Source: Tribonema minus
Lineage: Eukaryota > Sar > Xanthophyceae > Tribonematales > Tribonemataceae
Direction of reading: 5' to 3'
DNA length: 64,000 nucleotides
Assembly: GCA_017506865.1 (NCBI GenBank)
Contig: JAFCMP010000434.1
Location: 682,001-746,000 of the forward strand
A program made the position numbers and the translations under genes. Below, one piece after another: positions 35,180 to 46,222 of the stretch. The notes under the pieces are model-generated. The model was given only the letters and a program-made list of their open reading frames with translations, did not search any database and was not told the origin of the DNA. How positions within the stretch are numbered: the first letter of the stretch is position 1; the number at the start of each line of letters is the position of its first letter.

Positions 35180-37240
35180 ATGTACAATGGCATAGGACTC
35201 ACGACCCCAAGGGGTTCCGGCACCAGTGGCCATGTGATGTCCAACCGGAGTCATGTCAAGGCGGACAGGATGCGAGAGCGGATGGGTCGCAATCAGACAG
35301 TGGGAGGATCGGATCAAGCCTGGGCGCACCCACAGGTATGTGCAACTGCCAGCTGCTGCTAAATTGGTTCATTCCGGCATGGCCGTTGTTGTTTTTGGTT
35401 TTGGATACTTTTGTGGCTTCAGTACTGACTCTTGAATGGCGTTTTTCCGTTGTTGTGCTCAGGGCGCACTGAAGAAAGCCAACGACGAGCTGCTGGAGCA
35501 CGCGCGAAGGCGCAAGGTGGAGGCAAAGATTTTCGAGCTGCAGGAGGCCATGGCGGAGAGAGGGTACAGCGATGCAGACATTGAGGCAAAGGTAACATCG
35601 CCAATCCCTGATGTAGCTGTGGTTGATTATCAATTGCCTTCTTGGTCATTGTTGAATTATTTCTGAACAATTGCTTGTTAAATCTGCTGCCATGCATCTA
35701 CGTTGTGCTGCTGCTGCATGCTAGCCTTGCCTGAACTCAGGTGATGCATCTCACCAGAGTGTTTTTTCACACGCACGAGTGACACTCATGTTCTCACCTC
35801 CTTCTCCTCCCTAAACTTGACAGGTGGCGGAAGTTCGACGTGAACTTGATGTCCGCACCAGCCAACAAGATGTGCCTGGACTCCCAGAGAAGGGCAGCGG
35901 CACTCATGTGGAGCACGCACACAAGGCGCAGGAGAACGAGCGCATGAGAGATGCATTCGGCCTGGGCAAGGACTATACGGAAGGCGAATCATTTGACCAC
36001 GAGCTTCAGGCCAAGAAGAAACTACAAAGGTGAGATGCTTACCAGATATTCTAGTGCTTGTGCATGCTGTTGCAAACTTCGGCGCAAGCTGTGTAATTTG
36101 TTTGCTTCACGAGGGTGGTGGCGTAATGGTTTACTTTTTGATGCAGTCATCAGAGCCTGGACGCCCTATTCGTGTGCTGCTTGTCATGCACATTTGCCCC
36201 TGGACTGCTTTTGTCTGCCATGGCATTACATACACTCTTGTGCACGACACACCAACTAACTGGAGCACGTGTACTGATGATCACGCTGCCTGCGGACATT
36301 GCGTGTACACAGGGCTGCTGATCGCGAGGCTGCCGACAAAGCGCGGCAAGAGGCACGAGCAAAGCGTGAGAAGGAGACACGGCAGCGCGAAAAGGAGACA
36401 CGCAAACGCGCCAAGGAGGAGGCACAGAAAGCAAAGGAACCACCTGCAAAGGAGCAACCTCGTGAGTCGGAGGCGGGGGAGCTGGTTGAGGAGGATGACA
36501 GGTATCAGGGCGCGTCCACCAGGGATGATAAGTCAGATGGCGAGGGTGCGCACAAAGGTGCAGCATCCTACGATGACATGTTCTCGCGGGGGGAATACGA
36601 GGTCTTGAAGGGCGAGGAGAGCAAGGAGGAGGAGCAGGAGGAGGAGGAGGAGCCAGAGCGCACCCACAAGCATAGCAGGCACGATGGGAGAAGCGGGCGC
36701 GTAGCAGATGACCGTGGGAATGGCAAGGCAGCACCAGAGCGCCACGATGGCCGCCATGCCAAGCATCGCCGAGGGGAGGCGGAGAGTGACGTCAGGGAGG
36801 AAAGGGAAGGGCGCCGGGCACCGGAAGAGGTACGGGGGCGCAGTGGGCGGCGGGAGCCCAAAGAGCGCGGGGATAGCAGAGAGAGGGTGGCAGCAGTTGC
36901 CAAGGTGGACCGGGGCACAGCTGCGAAGCTGGCCGGTCCTGCTGAGAAGACACGTAAGTCAAAACAAGAGCTCCCGCTCAAAAAGGCGAAGCTTTCAAAG
37001 CATGAGAAGCAGGAGTCAAAGCGGCGGCCCAAGCCCTCACGCAGCAGCAGCAGCAGCAGCAGTGATTTTGAAAGCGGATCTGAGAGTGACAGCTCCAGCT
37101 CATCCAGCTCAAGCTCATCGTCAGGTTCAAGCTCCAGCTCTGGCTCGTCCTCTGGAAGCAGCAGCAGCAGCAGCTCCAGCAGCAGCAGCAGCAGCAGAAG
37201 TGCGACTCCACCGCGCAAGAAGCATAGGAGTTCTAAGTAA
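35180..37240 (+). CDS. CWC21: CWC21/SRRM2-like spliceosome protein (cwf21 domain), 4 exons
   Basis: Exons 35180-35335, 35463-35591, 35824-36029 and 36313-37240 join in frame to 472 residues. The N-terminus MYNGIGLTTPRGSGTSGHV is the hallmark of CWC21/SRRM2, and I chose the start at this ATG for that reason; the ATG at 35,237 would remove the motif. Exon 2 carries the cwf21 helix region (LLEHARRRKVEAKIFELQEA...YSDADIEAK). The remainder is highly charged (Lys/Glu/Arg-rich, likely coiled coil or disordered), ending in a long Ser tract and a basic tail. In other eukaryotes the protein binds PRP8 and SNU114 in the activated spliceosome (family knowledge). The length lies between short yeast Cwc21 and the very long animal SRRM2. 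It sits 194 bp from PRP43, transcribed away from it. Confidence 0.92.
37042..37199 (+). repeat. Poly-serine coding tract (AGC/TCC-type triplet repeats)
   Basis: Two blocks of AGC repeats (about 37,042-37,061 and 37,159-37,197) flank mixed TCC/TCA/AGC serine codons in the CWC21 tail. Serine codon families are mixed in the centre, so the serine run is kept at the protein level and is not only replication slippage. Confidence 0.8.
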
Positions 37241-37705
37241 CTACAGTAGTGCCAGTGCTGGGCACGGTCCATGCAACAAGACACAAACGAAGTGACAGGA
37301 TTGGACGGCATCAGAAATTACTTTTTCTCTGTGCTGTTGTCTGTATTCAGACTGCCTATTGCACAAGTCACATCAGACATTTGGTGATCACAACTGCACA
37401 GGCATTGCTGCTGACTTCAGGCCAACAACCTGTATGATGCCGTGGACGCTATGCATCGTCCGACCATATATGCCGCACCACATATGGTGGCCAGAAAGCT
37501 CACCTACAATGTGCTTACGTGATGCACGCAGGCATGTTTTTTTTTGTGAAGCTCCGTCAATTGCTGTGTGGGCAATGTTTCGCTTACAATGCTGCTATGT
37601 GCATGTGCGTCAGTTCCTGCCCACCCAAACTTTTCGGTAGGCTCTTCGTCCAAATGGTGGACGTGGCATGCTGTCAGTACGCCTGACACCAGCAATGAAG
37701 TGGAA
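37241..37705. other. Convergent 3' intergenic region
   Basis: Space between the stop codons of CWC21 (plus) and the DAPG-hydrolase-family gene (minus). It must hold both 3' UTRs. No further gene is seen. Confidence 0.7.
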
Positions 37706-40399
37706 CTAGGCGCCATCCGTTGAGTTGTGCACTGCATGAACGTCTGGCAAAATGGCAGCCAGGCAGGTCATCTCTTCGTTGCACTGCCGCAGTATCCCCT
37801 TTGCTAGCTTGTCAGGGCCTCGGAGTATGCGGCCAATCCTGGCGAGGGAATGCGAGCATACAGAAAGCGCATTTCATGAGGTTTATACGTTAAAAGTGCA
37901 ATTCAGTGTGCACGTCCTGCCTTGACTCATCGATGGTTGGCATGCAGATGGCATCAACACAATTGATGGTGTAATTCATACTTCAAGTTTTGAATCAGTA
38001 CTCAGCCTGAGCACGCCAGAGCAGCGTTTGTCATGTGACTGCCAAGGAAATGCATGCAGCTTTGTAAGAAACAGAGATATTCATTTACCTTGTGTTGCCA
38101 ATGAAGTTGACAATTTGCCGAGGTGGGAAGCCTGCAGCTGACTTGTGGATGTCTCCCAGCCAGAATCTGTGCATGTGCGTGCCAGACAGGAAGTTTTCGG
38201 CTCTCTGGATTGACATCAGCAATGTATTGAGCGCGCCACTTGACTGCGTATTACGCATCCATCGATTTATGACTTGACAACTGTACCGTGTGGTGGAGCG
38301 ATCTGCACTAGGTAACATGGAGCCTGGCCGTCGTGTCAATGACCTGTACGAAGTATCCTGCAGTCTTGCAAATGAAGGTAACGTTTGGGGCCCCTAATCT
38401 TCAGCACACTACACAAGCGAATGGCTGCAGCCCTTTTGCACGTGCCACCAACTCTAGTGTGACCTCCAGCAGATACAATGAAGGGTTTCGGATTGATATA
38501 TTTGGATGGTGAACGGGCTGAAGGCAGGCATTGAGCACTGACACGCCCTTGCACGGTCATAAGTTCTGAGCGATTATCAGCGAGGGCTGTGATTGCCAAT
38601 AAAGGCATGCCAAGAGCTTGCATGGGAAGCTAGTACGGGATGATTTACTTGCTCCTCATCTCGCACTTTCCATCCTTCTCTTGAACGACGTGGCACAAAT
38701 GTCCAACAGCCACATCACCAGCAACCTGCGGAAGCACTCCACAACAGTATTTGACAGTGCACACGAGCATTGTTGCGCTTCAGGGTGGCTGTGTGAATGC
38801 ACAAACAAAAGGCACCGGCTACACAATTGCCTTATGGCAATCAAGACTACTTCTGAAGTATTGTTTACTTCGGAAGTATCTTGCAGCTTGCATATCTGAC
38901 TGGCACTCGAAGTACACAAGCTGATGCCTTCCCAGCAGCGGGGCACGGTGTTAGGATGCTGCTCACGTACCTTATCAAACACATTGACCCTTGCGCATAG
39001 GCAGGCCGTCACTCCGGCGCTGTCAAACAGAGAGGTGTCCAAGTACTCCTCAGGCGGCTTGAAGTCTATGTGCAAGGAGTTGCATTCCCCATCGCTGCAT
39101 GAGAGAGGCAGGGCACAATTAGGCATTTCATGATATCATCCTCTGCTGTTTTTTGATATTATTCAGTTGAAGCAGCGAATCGTACTTATCATAAGCAGCA
39201 AATTTCTGCTCAGCTGGTTGTGCTTAAAAACAAGCACATGCAATTCCCGCTTGCATGTCCCTTGTGCCCAGCAATCCAAGCCTGCATGGCTTGCCGGCTA
39301 GGCACGCATAGAACAGCATGACTTGGTACGCTCAGGTTGGCAAGATCTAATGGACAGCACTCACAAGCTGTGCCAACAATTTACTGCACGTTGAGAGTGC
39401 AAGAAGCATGCACCCTGCGTAGAATATGACATGTGTGGTGGATGACGTGACACACCTGCCACCTGTCAACTACACTCACATCAGCTCCTTGACTATGTGA
39501 CTTTGCCCCACATGATGGCCAGGCATCCGTTCAGCCAGCGGCACGGAGAGGAATCTGCGAGCCAGCAGCATGAGTAGTGTATCACTCACATATACAGAAC
39601 AACCTCTGGCTGTGACGGCCCTGTGTGGTCATCCGGACGATGCACTCTCAGCAATGCCCACTCGCAACGCAGGGAGCAAATTCAGTGACAGCATGACGCT
39701 TGCTGAATTGGGACGAATGAAGCAGGCGAAAGGCGCGGCGTACTGCTTGCGACTGGTGTGCACATGAATGTAGAATTGTGAAAGCATTCGAGGCAGCCCG
39801 TCTCTCCACGTTTGTCACACAAGAATTATGTAGCAGTGACCCCTTACCCTTCACTCCAGGTGCCCTCGATGTGATCAACTGGATGCCACCATCTGTACTT
39901 GGTGCTGTCATTGCAGAATCTGAACCACCACTCTACCATGGCACCAGTGCAGCCAGGCATGGGTGTGAGGCATGCAATGTGAAGCTTGCCATCATCGCCA
40001 CGAACCCACCCTGCAGACGATGTTGCGCAAAGTGAGCACATGTGCAATCACCCAGCCACATTAGGGCGCAGATGTACGTGAGCCCGGTCAAACGCTGCTG
40101 ATGATCAGCACGTGTTGATGGATTTGTGTTGGCACGTGGTATGGTTTCACGAGGCCCTAACGTAAAAAGCATCCATGTGATCCAAGCTGCACGTGAAGTC
40201 AGCAGCAGCTAAGCGTGCTGGCACTACGCATACCTGATTCCAAACCAGGAAAGCCTGGCATGATCAGCGAGGTGGCGTCAGATATAGACAGGTATGCACT
40301 TGGTGAGAGAGGTTTCGATGCGTCAATCCTTTGCAAAGTTTCCAATGCTTCGGTAGCTTTGACAAGCATGCGCTCGCCGAAGTCAGCTGGGACCGCCAT
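37706..40399 (-). CDS. DAPG hydrolase (PhlG-like) family protein, 6 exons
   Basis: My model: 40399-40234, 40010-39848, 39554-39480, 39094-38971, 38204-38089, 37838-37706. It totals 777 nt, 258 residues, in frame at every junction. Diagnostic stretches: MPGFPGLESGWV; LTPMPGCTGAMVEWWF; KYRWWHPVDH; MPGHHVGQSHIV; DTSLFDSAGVTACLCARV; HRFWLGD; and a C-terminal helix with EEMTCLAAILPDV. These match the 2,4-diacetylphloroglucinol hydrolase family, which cleaves C-C bonds of acylated phloroglucinols in some bacteria. The metal-binding His/Glu residues probably lie in HP..H, GHH..Q.H and E of EEMT. The true substrate in an alga is unknown. The exon 4/5 junction is the weakest: the family usually has about ten more residues there, so a small exon in 38,205-38,970 may be missing. 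Confidence 0.78.
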
Positions 40400-40490
40400 C
40401 TGGAGGATCTGCGATTTGGCAAGGTAGTACTGCCAGCGCCAAACAGCGATTTTGCAGGTAGTACAAACGCAAACTTCTTGAAAACTGCAA
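40400..40490. promoter_or_regulatory. Divergent promoter region, DAPG-hydrolase-family gene and adjacent small gene
   Basis: At most 91 bp separate the ATG of the minus-strand gene (40,399) and the first ATG of the plus-strand gene (40,491), or 139 bp if the second ATG at 40,539 is used. Such a gap implies overlapping promoters. No motif is recognised. Confidence 0.45.
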
Positions 40491-41410
40491 ATGCGTGACA
40501 CTCCTGCTCATGAACCTGAGAAATTTCAAAAGCGAAGCATGCAGCACCAGGTGTTGCTGCTGGCGCTGGCTTTCTATTGCGCTTGTTGCACGGCGTTCCT
40601 GCAGTCTGCCGTTGTCAGCAGATGTAAATATGAACGCCATGCCATCGTGGCAATGGGCTTGGGTGTCGACACTGCTTTTCAGGTCGTCGGCGTTGGCGCT
40701 GCGGTGTACACGGTGGCGAAGGGGGGTCAGCTGGTCTCATCTGTGTTCAAACTAGCAGACTTCCGCACACCACGAGGTCACGATGTCGACCTCTCGAGAG
40801 TGCGAGAGTACGGGCTGCAGGTGAGAGAGCTTTGGTGCTTTGGTTTCTGACTCCCCCTGTTGCAGGCGTTGCAGTAATTGTCAGCGTGGCCTGTGCTGCG
40901 TATGCCGCCACTTGCACGCACACACACTGCTGATGGATAGCTCATGTGAATGTGGTAGACAATCAAAGACAGGGTCGTGAAGCCTAATTGGTATCGAGGC
41001 CTCATTTTGCTCACTCTGAGTGCATGTAGGCCTATTGTGCTCATTGTGACCACTTACAGGGTGTTGCAGTGTATGCCACCCACTCAGTCACTAGGCGCCG
41101 CCTCTGCTGGACACATCAATTGATACAACAGAGCTGTTTTGCCTGCACATGCCACTGCGTGTGTCGTACGTCATCGATTCGTATACATATCACGTGCACG
41201 TTGCAGAACTCATGCTGAGGTCTGTCGACATTGCAGGTCAGAAACGTGCACCCGGTGACAGGGCGCATGCTGCCAGTTAAAGGTGAGGCTCAGCTGGAGG
41301 TGGATGGGGACTGGAGGGAGGAGGTGATGAGCAGCTTTCAGCAGACAACACCAGGTCTCATCAGAACAGATGATGACACCGATGCTGAAGGATCAGAGAA
41401 GGAGAGTTGA
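40491..41410 (+). CDS. Small protein of unknown function with N-terminal hydrophobic segment, 2 exons
   Basis: Exons 40491-40820 and 41237-41410 join in frame (GT-AG) to 167 residues. A second ATG at 40,539 gives 151 residues and places the hydrophobic stretch VLLLALAFYCACC right at the N-terminus, which would suit a signal or organelle-targeting sequence; I cannot decide between the starts. A second apolar stretch (AFQVVGVGAAVYTVA) could be a membrane helix. The C-terminal exon is hydrophilic and acidic, with HPVTGRMLPVKGEAQLEVDG and a Thr/Asp/Glu-rich end. I recognise no family. It is transcribed divergently from the DAPG-hydrolase-family gene, so it may share its regulation. Confidence 0.55.
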
Positions 41411-42322
41411 AGAGGGCCAGCCAATTTATGTGTCTTATCGATGAGAAGGATGGATTTACGCCATTCACATGCCATCTTGAGCACTGGAGTATTAGGCTTC
41501 GGAGCGTTAATCTGCATTACCGTCCAAATGAGGCGTGACTGCGCACACCACGGTTGCACTCATCACACACGCTGAGTTGTTTAATGTGAATGCTGCACAT
41601 TTTTCTGCGCATTTGACTTGGCACATCATCTTGCTTCATGCCCTCTTTGCTTGGCATGCTAGGACCACATATGATTCTGCTCTGCATTGCAATGAGTGAA
41701 ACGTTGCTGCCGCTGCTGCTGCTGCTCAGGCAAGTTCGTGTAATGCATACCAAGTGCGTGTAGGTAGGTCTGCTCCGTATGAATACTTGCCCCGCTGCAA
41801 AGCACACAACGATACGCATGCCTCGTAAGGCACCCCTCACATTGCTATGTGCAGACGCATTGGAGCACTCTCTGTTCGCACCCTGCCTAGGCCTGCACAG
41901 TTGTCAGCAGATTATTGGTGTCGCAATCCGAGGCGGTGTGTTCACCCCCCATTTGTGGCCAATTGTTATGTCAGGCACGTAATCACTCGTGTCATCTTCT
42001 TCTGCTGCTGCTGCTTGCCTACATGCTGGTTGTGAACTTGAAGCATACACGAATTTATTGATGCGGACGCTGCACTTTGGGCGTTCTTGTTGTCTCTATG
42101 TCACATACCTATCAACCCTAAGTTAGGTGTAACTGCGCGCGCGTGTCACACACAGTTCTCGATCCCCAACTTCAAGTATGTGTGCTCAACCCCCATGCGG
42201 TCCAGGACATAATATACAACTTCAAGTACTCGCGGAACCTGAGTTTGATCCAGAAGAGTTGTGATCCAAAACAGAACTCGCGCGGTATACCATTCACCAT
42301 TAAGCGCAAACGAGAAAGCGAG
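41411..42322. other. Intergenic region upstream of DnaJ gene
   Basis: No gene seen. It contains a short GCTGCTGCTGCT triplet run near 41,712-41,727. The DnaJ promoter should lie in its right part; I did not find a convincing heat-shock element by eye. Confidence 0.55.
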
Positions 42323-45300
42323 ATGGGGAAGGATTTTTACAAAGTGTTGAATGTCTCGCGAGACGCATCGGAGGCAGACATCAAGAAGGCGTATCGAAAA
42401 GCCGCCTTGAAGTGGCATCCGGACAAGAACCCTGACAACAAGGAGGAGGTACGCCGCTAGCTGTGTGTGCATTGTGTTTCTTCGCATCTTAGAACTTTGA
42501 ATTGTGGAGCAGAGGGCAGACTGCCTGTTGTGCCACCACCGGGTCTGCAGAACAGCAGCGTGTGCTTCATATCTCTTGTCACTTCCTGCAAGGAGTTTTA
42601 CGCGGCACAATGCCTGCTGAGCCAGTTTGTGTGCACCGTTGAGGGCTTTCCTTATGTTGCTGACTGCTAAGCGGTGCACGGCTATCTGGTGGCTGAAGCA
42701 TTTACCGGTGTGGTTATTGCGGCGCCTTCGCGTTCTCAGGCTCGTTGTCAATATGTTTAGTGCTGTGAATGTTTGATGATGTTATACTGCTGTTTACCTC
42801 TGCTAATGTTTGTTCTGGCCACTTGTGTTGCCCTTATTGCAGGCTCAGACAAAGTTTCAAGAAGTTGGACAGGTGAGATACTTGGAATTCCTGTGCAGGT
42901 AGTTTGGCCCTTGTAAAGCTGTGTAACAAGAGATCGAACTTGGAAAGCGCTTGTCTTGAAAGCTGTTTGAAACGTAGGGGTGGTTACGAGTGTTCCGGCC
43001 TACTCATTATGTGCATTGCCACAGTATTGTATACAGGCACCGCGGGTCGATCAGTGCCCCGAGAGACTCGCGTGCACTTAAAACACTTCACAAGCTCATG
43101 TTGACAGCATTTATAGTTTACCAGCCAGCGTGACCAACTGACATTGCTTGATGGTCATAAGCGTAGCATTGTCAGCACAGGTTGTGTGGCACCATGCATA
43201 GATGCACACCGCCTTAAATAGCTTGCGTGTTCGCCATCAGCAGGGGTTGTGTAGGGAAAGTCAAGCACCTTCCTTGATACATGTGTGCCATCCATTTGCA
43301 GGGCCTATGCGTATGCCTTGTTGATCTCAAGCTTGCTTGTATCGTGACCTATATCCAGGCGTTCGAGGTGCTTTCGGACCCGGAGAAGCGAAAGCTGTAC
43401 GACCAGTTTGGCGAGGCGGCTATCAACCCTGGTGCTGCTGATGAGAATGGGGCTCCAGGAGCAGGTATGTACCTGTATAATGCTGTGCGCCGCTGCTAGC
43501 AGTTTTTTTATTAGCAGTGTTCTTGTCTGATATGTACATGTGCTAGCTTTTGACTTGCTTTACGTACATGTACAGGTGATGGTTACCAAACTTACTTAGG
43601 TTGGGCTACAGTGCGCTGCCAACACAGGCATTCACGGAGTTTCATCTCTGCTTTCAATCTGGCTACCAGTACTTGCCTGTCATTATAATTTCACCACTGC
43701 TGCTGCATGATTGTTGTCTTGCAGAGTTTTCAGGGTTTGGGCGGGGCGGAGGCATGGGTGGCATGCCAGCGGGCACGCACTTCACACATTCCGACCCCAG
43801 CAAGATATTCGAGCAGTTCTTTGGAACAGCTGACCCTGGTGAAGCCGGCAGCAGGGGCTTTGACTTCATGGGCATGGGAGGCATGCCGCAGGGTGTGCGC
43901 ATGCACATGGGGGGACCAGGCGGTGCCAGTGCTGGGGGCTTTCCTTTTGGAGGGAGCATGTTTTCGGGAGGTGGCATGCCAGGGGGGGGTATGGGCGGCC
44001 CATCTATGAGGTATGTGCTCCTTCAGGTGCTGTGAGGAATGTGCGTACTTCACAAAGTATTTGAGGTGTCTATTTGTACACAAGCCCAGTCACGCCTTGA
44101 AGCGTTGCTGTTTTAAGCTTTGGGTAACTGAGGATACCAGAGACCGCCATACACATCTCGACCTCGCTTTCTTCTCATGGTGGCAAAGCTGATATTGCTT
44201 GCAGCATACTGAACAGAGGAGCTTGCACACTGGTCGGTCTAAATGTATAGCACACGCCTTGCCAACGTCATCACCACTGTGCCTCTTTCTCACATTATAG
44301 GCACGGCAGCCAGTCGGCACCACAGCCACAGGCGCCAGCGATTGAGCACCAGCTGGCGGTTTCACTGGAGGACCTGTACAGCGGTACAACAAAGAAGATG
44401 CGCATCACCAGGAAGACGCTTGATGGTGGCACAGCCTCAACAGACAAGGTTGGTACAGCGAGTTTTCATCAGACGCTTGCGTGCCCGGCCATGAGATAGT
44501 TTGCCAGCTTAGGTGCTGTTTGTGTGGTTACAGTCAGAGGACAAGAGAGGCAAATTTGCTTTGTTTCATCAAGGTGATAACAGTGTTGGTAGCGTTCACC
44601 ACGGTGTCACATATACGTAGAGTTCAGAGTTCATCTCGTTCGAAGACCCAAGTTGAAGTATGATTTGAGGTGCGATTACTGCACATGACTGATGTGGGAT
44701 TCTAGCTGCCCGTTGTGCTTGACATGACTCATTGAGCACTTCTCTTCATGGCGCTGCTTGAATCACAGCGCGCACACAGGCACCTGTGAGCTGCACTTGG
44801 AGGCGACTTTGAAAAGCCGTACCTGTCCTCTTTTGTTGGATTGTTTTCAAATTTATTCAGGTTGGGCAGGGGCAATACTGCTACACTTCAGTTGGCATCG
44901 CCATTGTCATTATCTCAGATTCGTCTGACACCAGACATCTACATGTCATGCGCACATGCATAAGATGCATTTAGCAGTGGCGATCACTGGAGCTCCAGAT
45001 GATGACAGGAAACTAATGTGCAAACACATGTGTATATACGCACGTCATATGCGGCACGTGTCACATGTATGCATCGCGTGCATGCTAGCTCCGCAGCACA
45101 GTGAGGTACTTCAGCACTTTGAGCCTATGAACGCAGTGCATGTGGGCTGACCTCGCAATCTCTCATCTTTTGCAGGAGATCAAAATCAAGCCTGGCTGGA
45201 AGGATGGCACGCGCGTGACGTTTGAGCGCCAGGGCGATGAACAAGCAGGGGTCGTGCCAGCAGATGTAATGTTCATCATCAAGACCAAGCCGCACGACAG

Positions 45301-45583
45301 GTTCAAGCGCATTGACAATGACCTCATCTACGAGGCCAATGTCACACTTCAGCAGGCGTTGAGTGGCGTGGACACTGTGCTGGAGACCCTGGACGGGCGT
45401 CGCCTGAGGGTTTCGGAGCCGTTTTTACCGTCGTCTACATATGAAACGCGCATTACAGGAGAGGGCATGCCAAGCCACAAGAACTCAAGCATCAAGGGAG
45501 ACCTAGTGGTCAAGTACATAATCAAGCTGCCGTTTAACGGGGCAGAGCGGCAACGTGTGGCACGGGCGTTGGCGAGCGCATGA
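42323..45583 (+). CDS. Class-B DnaJ/HSP40 co-chaperone, 6 exons
   Basis: Exons 42323-42448, 42843-42872, 43359-43464, 43725-44010, 44301-44448 and 45176-45583 join in frame to 367 residues. The J domain (residues 1-70) has the HPD motif at 32-34 in WHPDKNPDN and [18 protein letters not shown] long Gly/Met/Phe-rich linker follows (exon 4). There is no CxxCxGxG zinc finger, so it is class B (Sis1/DNAJB type). The peptide-binding C-terminal domains begin with [21 protein letters not shown] and continue in exon 6 with [15 protein letters not shown] and [13 protein letters not shown]. It should stimulate HSP70 ATPase and deliver clients, probably in the cytosol since no targeting peptide is visible. 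Exons 5-6 and downstream DNA are duplicated at 54.2-61.0 kb. Confidence 0.95.
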
Positions 45584-46222
45584 TGATAAACGGCACATAG
45601 TGAGACCCAGCGCATAGGGTTGGGGTAGCGTCGACTGCCAGATTTGGCGGAGTCACAGTTGACTGTTGCGCGGTCAGCAAGCTTGTCGTAAATCGAGGCC
45701 CCTTGCATTGTGTTTTGTACAAGCAGCTATGGCAGGCATTATTCCCACCAGGATTCACCCTGCACAGCGACACTAGCGATAATGGAACCGAAACGTGTGT
45801 GTACCCGGCCACCCCCGCCCCTGCCTGTTGTTGACATGTGTTCGCTCTATTATGTTGCTTGCATGCATTGAAATGGTGGCACGCCCATATGGCTGTGATC
45901 TACCGCCAAACCCACAATGTGGTGCAGAAAGTTGCCATGGCTATGCCGAGAGTCAGTGCGTTGCAACTCCACCTCATATTCTGTGCGTGCATGACTTCTG
46001 TTCTGAAGTTCGCTGAATGCGACCAGCAAGACCGACCTTCAAAGCCCAGTGCAGTTCTCCAGCATACACATGAGAGAAATCCCAAGGCATACACGGGCGA
46101 GAAATCGTAAGGCACAAGGCTCTTATGTGGTCAAGATGTGATTTGCATCCTGTGGAGAGAGAGAGGCGGGGGGAGGGGAGGGGAGGGGAAGTCGGGGAAG
46201 TCGTACTTCCCCTCCCTGATGT
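44326..46222 (+). repeat. Source copy of a segmental duplication (DnaJ exons 5-6 and 3' flank)
   Basis: From the CCACAGG at 44,326 within exon 5 to about 46,222 the sequence is repeated in direct orientation at 54,194-61,022, about 9.9 kb to the right, with a few per cent divergence plus the retroelement. The intron here keeps the uninterrupted retroelement target, GCCGTAC|CTGTCC at 44,817-44,828. Confidence 0.92.

Noticed and set aside
36150..36734. 194-codon proline-rich minus-strand frame
   Set aside because: Antisense of the charged CWC21 exon; no independent coding signal.
36568..37311. 247-codon minus-strand frame opposite CWC21
   Set aside because: It is the mirror of Ser/Glu/Arg-rich codons of the plus-strand exon and reads as leucine-rich low complexity.
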